This document shows, one piece after another, positions 22,801-32,222 of a stretch of DNA of 64,000 nucleotides. Under the pieces are notes generated by a model that searched no databases, was not told where the DNA came from, and saw only the letters and a program-made list of their open reading frames with translations. Made by a program: the position numbers and the translations under genes. Origin of the DNA: Pristionchus mayeri (taxonomy: Eukaryota > Nematoda > Chromadorea > Rhabditida > Neodiplogasteridae); NCBI GenBank assembly GCA_036245805.1, contig BTRK01000002.1:6134689-6198688 (forward strand), in the 5' to 3' direction. Position 1 is the first letter of the stretch; every line of letters begins with the position of its first letter.

Positions 22801-25427
22801 TCGTTCATTTTTCAAGTTGGCCTTTCGTGCCAGAATTCATTTTAAGTTGCTGTTGTAATGCACGACCATGGTACTTTCCAAAAATATTACACGGTTGGCA
22901 CTATCGCTCAGACCGACAGATTGGAACTCGGAGAAATTAATAGCCCAGTTCCCTATTACGGTGACTTTTGCCTCGCACTGCGACCACAATCCCGATGTTA
23001 TAGAGCTGTACAAATGTGCGCAATACAGAGTGTTGAAGCACTTATTGTGTGAGAATAACCATTTAAAAAACGGTCGAAAAGGAAGGATGTTGATTTAAGA
23101 ACACCAAAATATTTAAATCGGACAAAACTTTTGTTCCAACCTGATAATTCGTGCAAAGCTAAATATTATTGTCTAATTGCATACGAAATTTTGAAGTAAA
23201 AGTTTTTAGTATTTCGTGCTCTATTTATGAAAACTCACTTCACATAAGAAAAGAAATTGATTATCGTTATTCCAGTAAAATGGATGCTGAAGAAGTGCAG
23301 AAGCAGACGGACGATCTTTAGGCAATTTTGAGAGAGCTTGGCAGGTGAGGTGTTTGCCAAGTCCGCTTTCTGCAATCGCCCATTTTCATCCTAGAAATAT
23401 TTCGTTTAATTTAATCAATAATTTGTTTATCCATACTGTCAGAGTCAAGCCGTTCCAGTAGTTTGTTTTTTTTGTATAGTATGTTTCTTATGTTTTTTCG
23501 ATAATCCGAAAGGAATGAATCCGTCACTGAGCACATAGTAGTAAATGCAGCCCAGGGAGAAAATGTCTGCCGAAATTTTATGCGACCACTGAAATCAAGT
23601 AATCTCAACTGAAAGTTTTTTTTCAAAGTTGTAAGTTCTGTCTTCAACATTCACGTACTGAAATATCTCCTTTTAATCCCTCTGGTGCCGTCCATCCGTC
23701 CATATAAATAGAACGTGATTTCGAATTGCTGATCAGAAAGAAACGTGTTGTTTGATTTTTTTGTGTTACCTATTGAGTTCGCGTCTGCTTCCATAATCGG
23801 ATATAAGTGCCTTATATGTTCTTCCTTGTTTATGGATCAGGACGTTTTGCGGAATCAGGTTCAGATGAACTGTAATTGTTTTTTGTGAACTAATTTATGA
23901 TCAGCCAACATACCAATATTAATATAATGAAGATATGCTATTCCTTCCGTAGTCTGCCGTATGATATTCTTTGATGAAATATCAACCTTTACTTGAACTG
24001 TCTGGAATATCCAGTGATTAGTGCTTTTCATAATAGTGTGTTCGAGAACAAAAATTTTTTAATAATAAGTATAAGTATTTGCCTACAACCTTATTCATAT
24101 AATCATACAGAGAGCATCTGCATAATTCCAGAGCTAGATAATGAAAATTAACGTCACATTCCTGAAATTAATACTTTCGGCAGTACATATGTAAAATCGT
24201 TCTTACCGTATACAAAAACGACATAACGTTTGTATGAGATATTGACTTTCTCAGAAGATCTTTGATTTCTGATGTCACAATCTCATTTTTCATTTTCTTC
24301 ACTGCCACTTCGCGGTCTCCAAATCGGCCTCTGTGTAAACACGATTTGAATTTGATATGCATATTTAAAGCCACCTCAGAACTACTGTTCCATTAATGCC
24401 AGTGCCCACGATTCCTCTCTCCTCGTATTGTATCTGAAAAAAGATAAATAAATTATTATTTTTTCTGCTCAATTTATCGCAGTTAAAGGATTATGAAGGC
24501 AAAATGGATCTCGTCTGTTAACGATTACCCAGACATGCATTGTTGAAATGCATGTTTAGTTGAAATATGCACGCGCAGCGTTATATTGAAAATTACGGTA
24601 TGGAAAAAGCTGCAATGTGATATTTCTTCCCTTATCTCTTCACTTCCGAGACTCTTCTAGCACGAACGCTGATACAGATGAGAGCGCAGAAAGGTCAGAT
24701 AAGAATGTACATGGGAAGGGGTCGGGGAAGAAAGGAAAGGCTAGCGCAAGACGTAACCTGTGCTGCTACTAAAATGCAACACTGTGAATCTCATGGACGT
24801 ATTCCTACCGTTTCTGATTGATGGGCTCGGGGTTTCTTGGTGAGACTAAAATCCGTTCAAAATATTAAAAAAATGCCAATAGCTCTCATTTAAGTATTTT
24901 TGGAATCATTATACATAGTAAAATGCGAAAATAGTGGACAATCTTATTGGCATACCTTCCCCACGGTTGTCCACTTCGTTGAATCCTCCTTATCATCTGA
25001 GAGTGCTGCAGCCGTTCTTTCCGGAGGACCCGAACGATTCCGAACTTTTGCAGTGCGCACAGGCCGATTTGGAGACGAATTACCAAATGGCGCAGCTTTA
25101 TCAACAGGTGGAGGTGCTCGCCCTGAACACCTCCGTGCCAGAGCAAGGCCCGACTCAAAGCTTGCTCGCATTGAGGGATGTTGTCCCACTTGGAATTGAC
25201 TCGAAGAAGGTTGTTTAGAGTTCTTAGTTTCCGAACTCTTCCGAGAGTTCAATTCAATTCTTGCTGTGGGGGGACGACATTGCTCTTGCAACTGTCTTGA
25301 CACATGTGGTTCCGAGTCAATTGTCGTCTCCAGAGAATGTTCCTCAACATGCAATGGAGGCTGTGATGGACTGAAGAATGATGTCACCTCAACGAGTAAG
25401 GTTTTTGATAGCTTCCGGGAATGTGCC
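16231..25427 (-). CDS. Tandem double IRE1-like kinase-RNase (KEN) protein
   Basis: Read on the minus strand, the gene has about 20 exons and encodes Ser/Pro-rich region, kinase A, KEN A, linker, kinase B, KEN B. IRE1 is the unfolded-protein-response sensor whose kinase domain controls a C-terminal KEN RNase; RNase L shares this kinase-KEN core. The N-terminal exon (about 25427-24956) ends in TVGK. Exon 24433-24375 continues with a glycine loop, GTGINGTVV, as in IRE1. Module A ends on the exon 18381-18155. The same uninterrupted exon then runs about 35 residues into the second glycine loop, GKGSNGTVVYK. No stop separates the modules. The product ends FYSRI at 16231. I see no lumenal domain or membrane segment, but the 5' end is unresolved because a palindrome lies at 25543-26283. 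One possible frameshift is at an A8 run (23466-23473). Confidence 0.75.
16885..18226 (-). other. Kinase domain B, canonical motifs kept
   Basis: The segments in order are GKGSNGTVVYKG, GRDVAVKRLL, HPNVIKYYFM, an IALALQLCSASLSQYV segment, VHRDLKPDNVLI (about 17605-17617), SDFGLAKNFD (DFG near 17539-17547), GSDGWIAPE, DIFTLELIFYYVLTKGG, and DRPSASAIHNHPFFW. All catalytic motifs are intact. The residues follow the IRE1 pattern, including the HPFFWSSDKR segment that leads into the KEN domain. Confidence 0.85.
18300..19898 (-). other. KEN RNase domain A
   Basis: The coding pieces are 19898-19775, 18746-18647, 18575-18494 and the start of 18381-18155. They contain AADRLLKEN, WMDRISDP, TIRDLLRFMRDVKDHF, LPESARSSLG, YFTLRFPN and LLVHVYNVMKSC, in the order seen in IRE1. 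By eye, the residues matching human IRE1 Tyr892, Arg905 and His910 are present, while the residue matching Asn906 is Asp (RD where IRE1 has RN). Cleavage activity is therefore doubtful. The 0.75-kb palindrome lies in the first intron. Confidence 0.75.
18884..19635. repeat. 0.75-kb palindromic element in KEN A intron
   Basis: The arms begin CATGATGGCCCAATTCAT and mirror each other through GGGTTTATTTG, TTCGGGCCAAAAGCGA and AGGCGC-type segments to about 19200/19290. It lies entirely between exons 19898-19775 and 18746-18647 of the IRE1-like gene, so it is spliced out if the gene is expressed. No coding sequence. Confidence 0.85.
20685..22647. repeat. 1.96-kb palindromic element, TTAAGAGACC ends
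   Basis: The ends are ATTTAAGAGACCCTCC and its reverse complement. The mirror extends to a centre near 21660-21720. Each arm contains a mirrored 103-codon frame (20844-21155 minus; 22168-22479 plus). These frames are the same sequence read from the two arms and look like a by-product. The element lies in the 3.3-kb intron between kinase A and KEN A of the IRE1-like gene. Confidence 0.85.
22648..23238. other. Remainder of large intron, no gene supported
   Basis: This lies within the minus-strand intron from 23238 to 19899. A plus-strand frame at 22868-23098 (76 codons, containing VTFASHCDHNPDVIELYK) has protein-like composition. It could be the relic of an unrelated exon, but there is no splice or domain support. 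The intron piece 19906-20684 likewise holds nothing I can identify. Confidence 0.3.
23239..24433 (-). other. Kinase domain A, predicted pseudokinase
   Basis: Exons are 24433-24375, 24330-24207, 24161-24090, 24001-23914, 23869-23770, 23728-23659, one from 23588, and 23369-23239. The glycine loop, VAVKK lysine and helix-C Glu region (SEIKDLL) are present. The catalytic loop reads HLNLIPQN (near 23860) where active kinases read HRDLKPxN, so the catalytic Asp and the following Lys are both lost. The DFG motif is DYG (near 23790-23798) and still keeps its metal-binding Asp. The IRE1-type segments GWTAPEG, ADIFSLGCIYYYVLSDG and DRPSASALLQHPFYW are clear. It can probably fold and may bind nucleotide, but it should not phosphorylate. 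Confidence 0.8.
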
Positions 25428-25542
25428 TACTCGATTAATGAATCCCACGGGAGTCCATATACGGGTGGCCTGGGTAGGCTCGTAGGGAGGTTGATCAGTG
25501 CCCTGAGGGCTGTAAGCATAGTTGCCCACGCCGGCGGCGACC

Positions 25543-26283
25543 CCCATGACCTTTCATGGTTCAGCACTGCTCCCCTCGATTTGAGGGGAGCAGTGCTGAA
25601 CGACGTATAGGGGGTCATGGTCAAAAATCGATCGGTAGGTCAATGGTAGGTCAAGACTAGTTACCGTACCCAATCGATCATACAGTACCACCAGATACCG
25701 TATACCACTACCGTAACCCTCGATTATCATGAACTAACTTTATTTTTAAAAAGTCCTGGTAGCGTGTCCAATCGATTGTGCAGTACCCACGTCACTACCG
25801 TAACCCAGTTCCATGGGTCAGATCCAGTTCCTTGGGTCAAACATTTTTCAAACATAAAAAAAATAAACTCGATAGTAAAATTATTTTTAATTATTCTACC
25901 GTATATCTCGTTACTGTAGAATCATTTTATAATCGATTTAGGATTTTTAGAAAAATGTTTGAAAATTTTAGAAAAATGTTTGACCCAAGGAACTGGATCT
26001 GACCCATGGAACTGGGTTACGGTAGTGACGTGGGTACTGTACAATCGATTGGACACGCTACTAGGACTTTTTAAAAATAATGTTAGTTCGTGATGATCTA
26101 GGGTTACGGTAGTGGTATACGGTATCTGGTGGTACTGTATGATCGATTGGGTACTGTAACTAGTCTTGACCTACCATTGACCTACCGATCGATTTTTGAC
26201 CGATTTTTGACTATACGTCGTTCAGCACTGCTCCCCTCAAATCGAGGGGAGCAGTGCTGAACCATGAATAGGGGGTCATGGTC
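25543..26283. mobile_element. 0.74-kb palindrome with nested hairpin ends
   Basis: The outer ends are CCATGACC-type and GGGGGTCATGGTC. Each end contains its own perfect hairpin around TTCAGCACTGCTCCCCTC. Inner arms mirror through GATCGATCGGTAGGTCAATG to a centre near 25920. The TAGGGGGTCATGG motif also occurs in both inverted repeats of the 10-kb element (near 46160 and 55025), so the two are related or one invaded the other. It lies at the 5' edge of the IRE1-like gene. Confidence 0.8.
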
Positions 26284-27495
26284 TGAAAACACCTTGCCGC
26301 CAGTATTGGGCAACTATGGCTGTAAGCATTGAACGGGTATATCTATGCCAAAATACCGAAAAGTAAATTATTAACTCACTTCCTTCACTAATCCTATTGC
26401 TGGGTAGAGCGAAAGGGTTGTTCCTATTCATTGAAAGCTTCTGAAATATTTGCGTGAAAGATGCCAAAGTTAAGGAAATTATGAAAATAATCAGTGAATA
26501 AATGCAATGATGATCTTGCGCGACTAGTCATTCAACAGTTCACAAACAAAGCACGATATCGACTCTGAGTTTTCCCATGGATCGATGGGTGTCACGCCGG
26601 GTTGAGTGATAAGCGCAATATTTGTGTACGTATTTTCAAAGGCGGAGTGGTCATAGCACAAATGACAAGAACAACTAGGCATATAGCTATGCTGTTGTGC
26701 GATGAAAATTTCATAAAATATTCCTGTCTCCATAGTCATTCGAATCACTATATTTTAACTATAATATTTCAAGTTTAGATCGATCCTTTTGATGGGTCAA
26801 AGGATCACAACAATTATTATAACATACTTAGACTTTAATACAGATAACAAGATACTAAGTGATTTAATGCAATTTCCGTTATGACAGACGATAACAGGCC
26901 ACGATAAAGAGGGTGCCATGACGGTGTTATCGGGATGAGCAATCGTCTCTTCGGGAACGTTCTCAACTGACTTCTCAACTGCTTTATGAAATCGTTAATA
27001 GCAAGATTTGTCGACCTCTTATAGTGAAGCGGTTAGGAGAGTAAAATAAAAGAAGACATGGAAACTGTCTCTCAAGGAGAATGGGAAGTGAGATTAGAGG
27101 TAAAATGGGGAAGAGGTGCAACAAGAGGCTGGAGTTCAATCCATCAAACGCAATTGGAGTAGTGGAATAACGACAACCCCATAATAGTCCCAAATTATGT
27201 TTTCCAACATTATAATGCTAAAGTGAGAATGAAGCGGCATTAACAACCATTACACTGACGGCTCTTCTCTTTTCTGCCTTCTTTTCTCCTTCTCTCTCGT
27301 GCTCTCGTCACTTGGTTATCAGCTGTTCATGGCATTGACGAAATGTGCGTTCATTAATAATTTTTTGCTCAAGAAAACAAGCCCATATTTCCGCGGATGT
27401 TTGCCAGTAGTACACAGCACCCTAAAGAACAACGGTTAAAAATCTCGCAGTTCGCAATATACAATAAACTTGGTTATCCGTTCGCTCAAAGCTCA
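26284..27495. other. Mostly unassigned; one possible minus-strand exon
   Basis: A minus-strand frame at 26524-26748 (74 codons) contains four clustered Cys (SCSCHLC, CFVC) and ALITQPGVTPIDPW, and reads like real protein. It could be a small gene or a 5' exon of the IRE1-like gene. I cannot connect it by splice sites. The rest of the stretch shows no gene. Confidence 0.25.
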
Positions 27496-29442
27496 TTAAA
27501 AAGTAACCTCAATATTCTGGGAACGTCTGTTGGTTTTCTTCATGAACGGAGCCAAGTACGCGGTGCAGTGACAGACATAATCGAATATCCACCTTCCGTG
27601 GGAAGGTGGCGTATCCTGGCTTTGCAAGCAAAGTCAACAGCTGATGTTTGTCGGAATAAAACTGAAATATGTGAATCAATAGTAGGTCTTTCTTTCATAC
27701 GTTTCTACATTAACACTTCTTGTATTTTTTGAGTGCATAGCTTATATAACGTCATTTTTACATTATTTTCCTAAATATAGCATACCTCGAGAGTATCGTC
27801 GTCCAGTACATACTCTTGGGAATCTGGATTTCCTGCTTGTTCGTCAGAACAACCTCCATTATGCAGTCGACCACGTATTGAGGATCGAGGTTGGGTAGGA
27901 TGGACAATCTGATAATATTTATTTATCCAACTTGTTATATGTTTTAAGACTCACTCGCTTTTCACACCAGCGAACATGCCAGTGTCGATGATGTAGGGAC
28001 ACACGAGGGTTGCCTGAAGATTATTTTTCAAAAATTATAATAGTGCAAAGCTCACATTAACATTATATGCCTTGAGATGGCGCAGCTCCGCCACGAGAGA
28101 TTCGTGATAACCTACTGCAAATTTCGAGGTGCAGTAGTCTACCTAAAATCTTGGAAAATGCCAATTGTTTTTGCGGTATTGCAGTATCTTCAAACGATAA
28201 AGACTTCATGCTCGGATAAGAACTATCACGTCGTGTCGCCTTTGAAATGTCATAGGCAGCATGACGTCATAGTTCTCATCCGACCTAGTTCCCTCAGCGC
28301 TGACGTTATCCGACTCACCGCTCCCGCTCCTCCGTGCTTGCCCACGATGGAGGCGATGGTGGCCGTGATTGCGATCGATCATCGACTTCACGAAGTTCTT
28401 CGCCGTCTGAGAATTGAAGAATCCGATATCGAAAAAGTGGGGATGGCCGTTTTCTGATGTAGAGATTCCGTTACGCATCTCATTACTCGAATTGCGAAAT
28501 CAAGCAATGGAGAGGCATAGAGGAATGGCTACATTGCATTTAATGTCCATCCCTGAAAGTGGGTATAACAATACTAGTAAAAGCTGTAAAAGGTGTAAAG
28601 TTGTAGTACTATGTCCTGTCCTGACAAGTTGTAAAAGTGGGTATTGAGCAAACAAGATTTCAGAAGAAGAACTCACGAAAAGACAGGCGAGTGCATTAAC
28701 ATTCATCGTTAGCTGAATGAGTTCATCTGGAGAATCGAGTAGTTTCTTGCCAGTAACCACGCCGGCGTTATTGATCTGAAATTGTTTTTAAATATAAATA
28801 TATTCTGATTTTTTGTTATTATTCTTGTTATTATTCTTTTATTATTCTTACCAGAATTTTGTTATTATTCTTACCAGAATGTCGACATCTCCGACTTCAT
28901 TCTTAACTTTTATTGCAGTGGCGTTGATTTGCTCCCTCTTGCTCAGATCGATGGTGTATGTGTGAACCTGAAACTTTTGCAGTTGTCGATAAGCACCGAA
29001 AAAACAACTTACCGTAGCGCCCTCTCGTCTGACCATCTCCGCTGTTTCCTCATTACCAGCTGTATTTACGTCCCACAGCACCATGATGCAGCCAAGCCTG
29101 GCGAACTGAAGATCATGTGCAAATGTAACTTTGACGCGTTCATTATCATTCAAAAGCGAACCTCTACAGCCATTAGCCGTCCGATTCCATGTCCGGATCC
29201 CGTTATTAAGCAAATTTCACCTAAATTGAAAGCAATTGTTTTCAGAATGAAAACCGAATGTGCGGTTTTTAGATGCGCAATGTGCACAGACCTGACAAGT
29301 AAAGCGAACACGTACCGCTGACATTTTTCCTTGGCAATACGCCCATTGGCAGGCATGCTTTCACGGACGACACGATGATAGACACAAGCAATCGGACAAT
29401 GAAGTAGGCCACTTGCAGAAACTCTTCCAGATACTCGTGCAT
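27496..29442 (-). CDS. Short-chain dehydrogenase, SDR16C/DHS-3-like, possibly frameshifted
   Basis: Start ATG at 29442 gives an N-terminal hydrophobic segment (FIVRLLVSIIVSSV), typical of the membrane or lipid-droplet anchored DHS-3/RDH10 group. The cofactor loop is TGSGHGIGR, followed by VVLWDVN and GNEET for NAD(P) binding. DVDIL joins NNAGVVTGKKLLD across an intron. The active site is YCTSK (YxxxK) in a VDYCTSKFAVGYHESL segment. ATLVCPYIIDTGMFAGVKS and a final APFMKKTNRRSQ follow. Substrates are probably retinoids or other lipids, by family. The exon carrying the TIASIVGKHGGAGA segment does not stay in frame with the preceding KNFVKSMIDRNHGH: about one base is inconsistent near 28355-28362. 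The last exon is also not cleanly resolved. Either the gene has decayed or the assembly has indels. Confidence 0.75.
28214..28282. mobile_element. About 70-bp hairpin MITE
   Basis: TCGGATAAGAACTATCACGT on the left pairs with ACGTCATAGTTCTCATCCGA on the right, leaving a short loop. It lies in an intron of the dehydrogenase gene. It is too short to encode protein; the ends suggest a miniature inverted-repeat element. Confidence 0.6.
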
Positions 29443-30555
29443 TGCTGTAATTCGAAGTGAATCAAAGAAGACCCGGAAGTTGCTATCGCCTTCAGATAGA
29501 AGCTTTTATAAACTACATGAATTCTGCGGGCGTATGCAGAAGATATGAGTGCCGGTCAGCGGCCGTGTAAACGAGGAGGGGCAGCCTTGTTTTGAGTGGC
29601 ACGGCCTTCGTTATCATGCGCGTGTGTTCTCATTCCGTGTGGGAATACGCAACGCGCCAGAGAACAGCATGAAATCCTACTACTCTAAACACCGAAGCAC
29701 TACTGAAATACACTACAAACGTCGTGCAAAATACAAACTTTTGATGATCGTGTCGATTGTGAGCACAGCAGGGGAATGTACAAACCAAATGAGGCTCATA
29801 GACTGATATAAACACCATTTATAAAAAAAATGAAAAAGCAACGTCTTTGGGCGCGTATCATCCACAGTAGTTATGACTTCCAATGAATGTTGAATTGGCT
29901 CCGGGCGGCATAGCTCACCTTGTGATGAGAGCCGTATACCAAAATATTTTTGTTAAATTTATCTTGCTTGATAAGTACTACCACTACGCAGCACATTGAG
30001 ACATTATTATTCAAAAATGGCGTGTGTTTATTAATGTTGTAATTTCACCGATTTTCTTTTCGATTTTCAATAACATAGCGTCTCATTCGCATTCATAATT
30101 ACCTCCTTGCATCATGACTGCTCATTTTTTTCTAACCAGACGCCAATTGGAGTACAATGATAATCACGTAACGGAACCCATTCGTAACATCACATCCAAC
30201 CGTTTGAAAAGAATACAATCCCCCAGAGATTGAATGAGGAAATTGATAAGTATAATGCCTATATTTAACGCGGAAGCCATTCTCCCTACATCCACACCTC
30301 AAAGGAACAAATTCAATTTATATACCAGAAAACAACAGAGATCAGATCAAGATTGCTAATCAATACTCGACAATTCAAATGCATGCGCGCATTTCAGTAA
30401 AGTATGTCGAAAATAGGAAATATAGTAAATTGAATGTTTTAAAGTTCGCACTTTGTGTGATTATTATTCTTCAGTCAATATTCCGTAAACATCTCTCCTT
30501 CTCAGATATACCTTACTTCCAATTTATAATAATTTGTATTATTCGTTTACATGTG
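29443..30555. other. Intergenic, no gene supported
   Basis: This includes the presumed promoter of the dehydrogenase gene (upstream of 29442) and the 5' region of the chemoreceptor fragment. Short frames at 29549-29806 have no domain or splice support. I see no repeats or RNA genes. Confidence 0.4.
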
Positions 30556-31213
30556 ATGTATCCCTACAACATCAGCCCTGAGCTCATATCATTCTCTGTA
30601 AAATTTCTAAAATGCAACGGACTGCTGAGTACGCCTATATCCACAATTGCTTTTTATTTTCTGATCTACAAAACATCAAAGGAGAATATTTGTTACACTC
30701 GGTTTCTCATTTACATGCAAGTATGCGGACTATATTGATTTTGGTGTGATTCTAATTTTAGATCTGGGTCATAGCGTTGGACCTTCTTCTGTGTTTCTTA
30801 TTTGTTCCAGTTCCACTTTTCCCACTGGTTGGCACTCTCTGGTTTTGAGTGCTCAGGGACACCGGAATAGATCCTCACTATCTCGTGGTGAGCAATGATA
30901 TGAAATGAGAATAATTGTGGTTGTAGGTGCTGGCATTGCTCTTCGCAGGGAACGTTGCCTCTTCCATCAATCTGTGCTTTCATTTTCGATACGAAGTCGT
31001 ACTAAATGTTGCCGGTGTTCATTCAAATGTGAGATTTTGCGCATCCCTAACTTCAAACATATTTTTTAGCTCTCCCATCGGCTTTCCGTTTATGCTATTC
31101 GTGCCTCTATCGTGATATTGCTGATCTTACCAGCAATCTGTTTCGCTTTTGCAAAGCCTCTAAACGAGATTGAGTCATGGAAATTGGTTAAGAAGCAACC
31201 TAAAAATAACTAA
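30556..31213 (+). pseudogene. SRI/SRH-like chemoreceptor fragment with a stop codon
   Basis: Four exons join in frame: 30556-30720, 30762-30887, 30927-31028 and one from 31070. They encode the first half of a nematode seven-transmembrane chemoreceptor. The segments are YTRFLIYMQ, then IWVIALDLLLCFLFVPVPLF, then VLRDTGIDPHY, then a long helix with NVASSINLCFHFRYE, and LILPAICFAFAKP. This matches the SRI/SRH pattern of an LDL helix followed by VP-LFP. TGA at 30846-30848 interrupts exon 2 in the expected frame. Transmembrane helices 6-7 were not found after 31213, so the gene is a truncated pseudogene. Confidence 0.65.
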
Positions 31214-32222
31214 CGTTGCATATTGTCAGGTTTCACGTAGATTTGTCACGCTAGCCCTTTTCAACACCCCTGTTCTATCCTACTCAAAGGATTACTACTG
31301 TTTGCGAATATGTTTAGCCGTTACAACAGTCGTAAAACAATACAATTGCAATGTATATGCCAAGCAACTAACAATTCTAGGCTGGAATCGGAAGCGTCTT
31401 ATGCAGTTGGTCGTATGCTATTCTCGCATTCCGAGCGCTAAGAAAATATGTATTTTTCTATTCTCACGATCGATTAAATACTCCCCCGTCTAGGCATCAA
31501 TAATGAGTGAAAGAACGAGACTACTCCAACGCAAACTTGTTTTACGACTTATTATTAATGTCCGTAATTATCACAATATTCGAAAATCGAATAAGCATCA
31601 CAGAACATCTTGCCGTTTCCGTTGCTAGCATTGCCCGTATGCGTATATTGCTGCTCGGCAGCACTTGAAATAGTAAGCACAAGTAAGTTGCACTGAAAAT
31701 TAAGTAAAAATACAATTGAATATTTAGGAATTTGCGTAGTATTCGTTTGCATCCAATCGACCCATTCATGTATACACTCAGTACTGGTCATTCTTCTGTC
31801 TGACGTCTACCGAAATACCATCTCAAGGTGATCAAAACAGCACACAAATTTCAAAGTGCAATACTTCAGGTGGATCGGTAACGGAAAGAAAAGGATAACG
31901 AGTACCGCCATCCAGCCTCAGTAACTAGTAATTCGACTCTATATTCTCGTCAAATTTCCACAAAATCACTACTTATCACATTCCTTGTATTGTGCTGAAT
32001 AAAAGTTCGCGAACAGTTTTCCATTTTTGAACCTTCTCAGAACAAGACCAATCCCCGTACATCCTCTCTCCCTTACCGCCAGCTGCCCACTATCCCCTTT
32101 TTCCCCAGTCCACTCCTTTCATCCCGTCATACCTACTGCATTTATCGCCACGTAGCGAGCTGAAATCATCCTCGTACTCACTTATCCCCCACCCGTGCCT
32201 TTCTTATATTATTTATTGATCG
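31214..32222. other. Mostly unassigned; possible small secreted peptide on minus strand
   Basis: On the minus strand, an exon after an ATTTTCAG acceptor (about 31690 down to 31555) reads LLVLTISSAAEQQYTHTGN and ends MFCDAYSIFEYCDNYGH. That would suit a signal-peptide end plus a short Cys-containing secreted peptide. The first exon could not be identified, and a second frame is equally open. The region just upstream of 32223 is probably the promoter of the F-box gene. Confidence 0.25.

Noticed and set aside
24934..25218. Plus-strand 94-codon frame opposite the IRE1-like N-terminal exon
   Set aside because: The minus strand ends in TVGK with a good donor and continues in phase into the kinase glycine loop, so the plus frame is its shadow.
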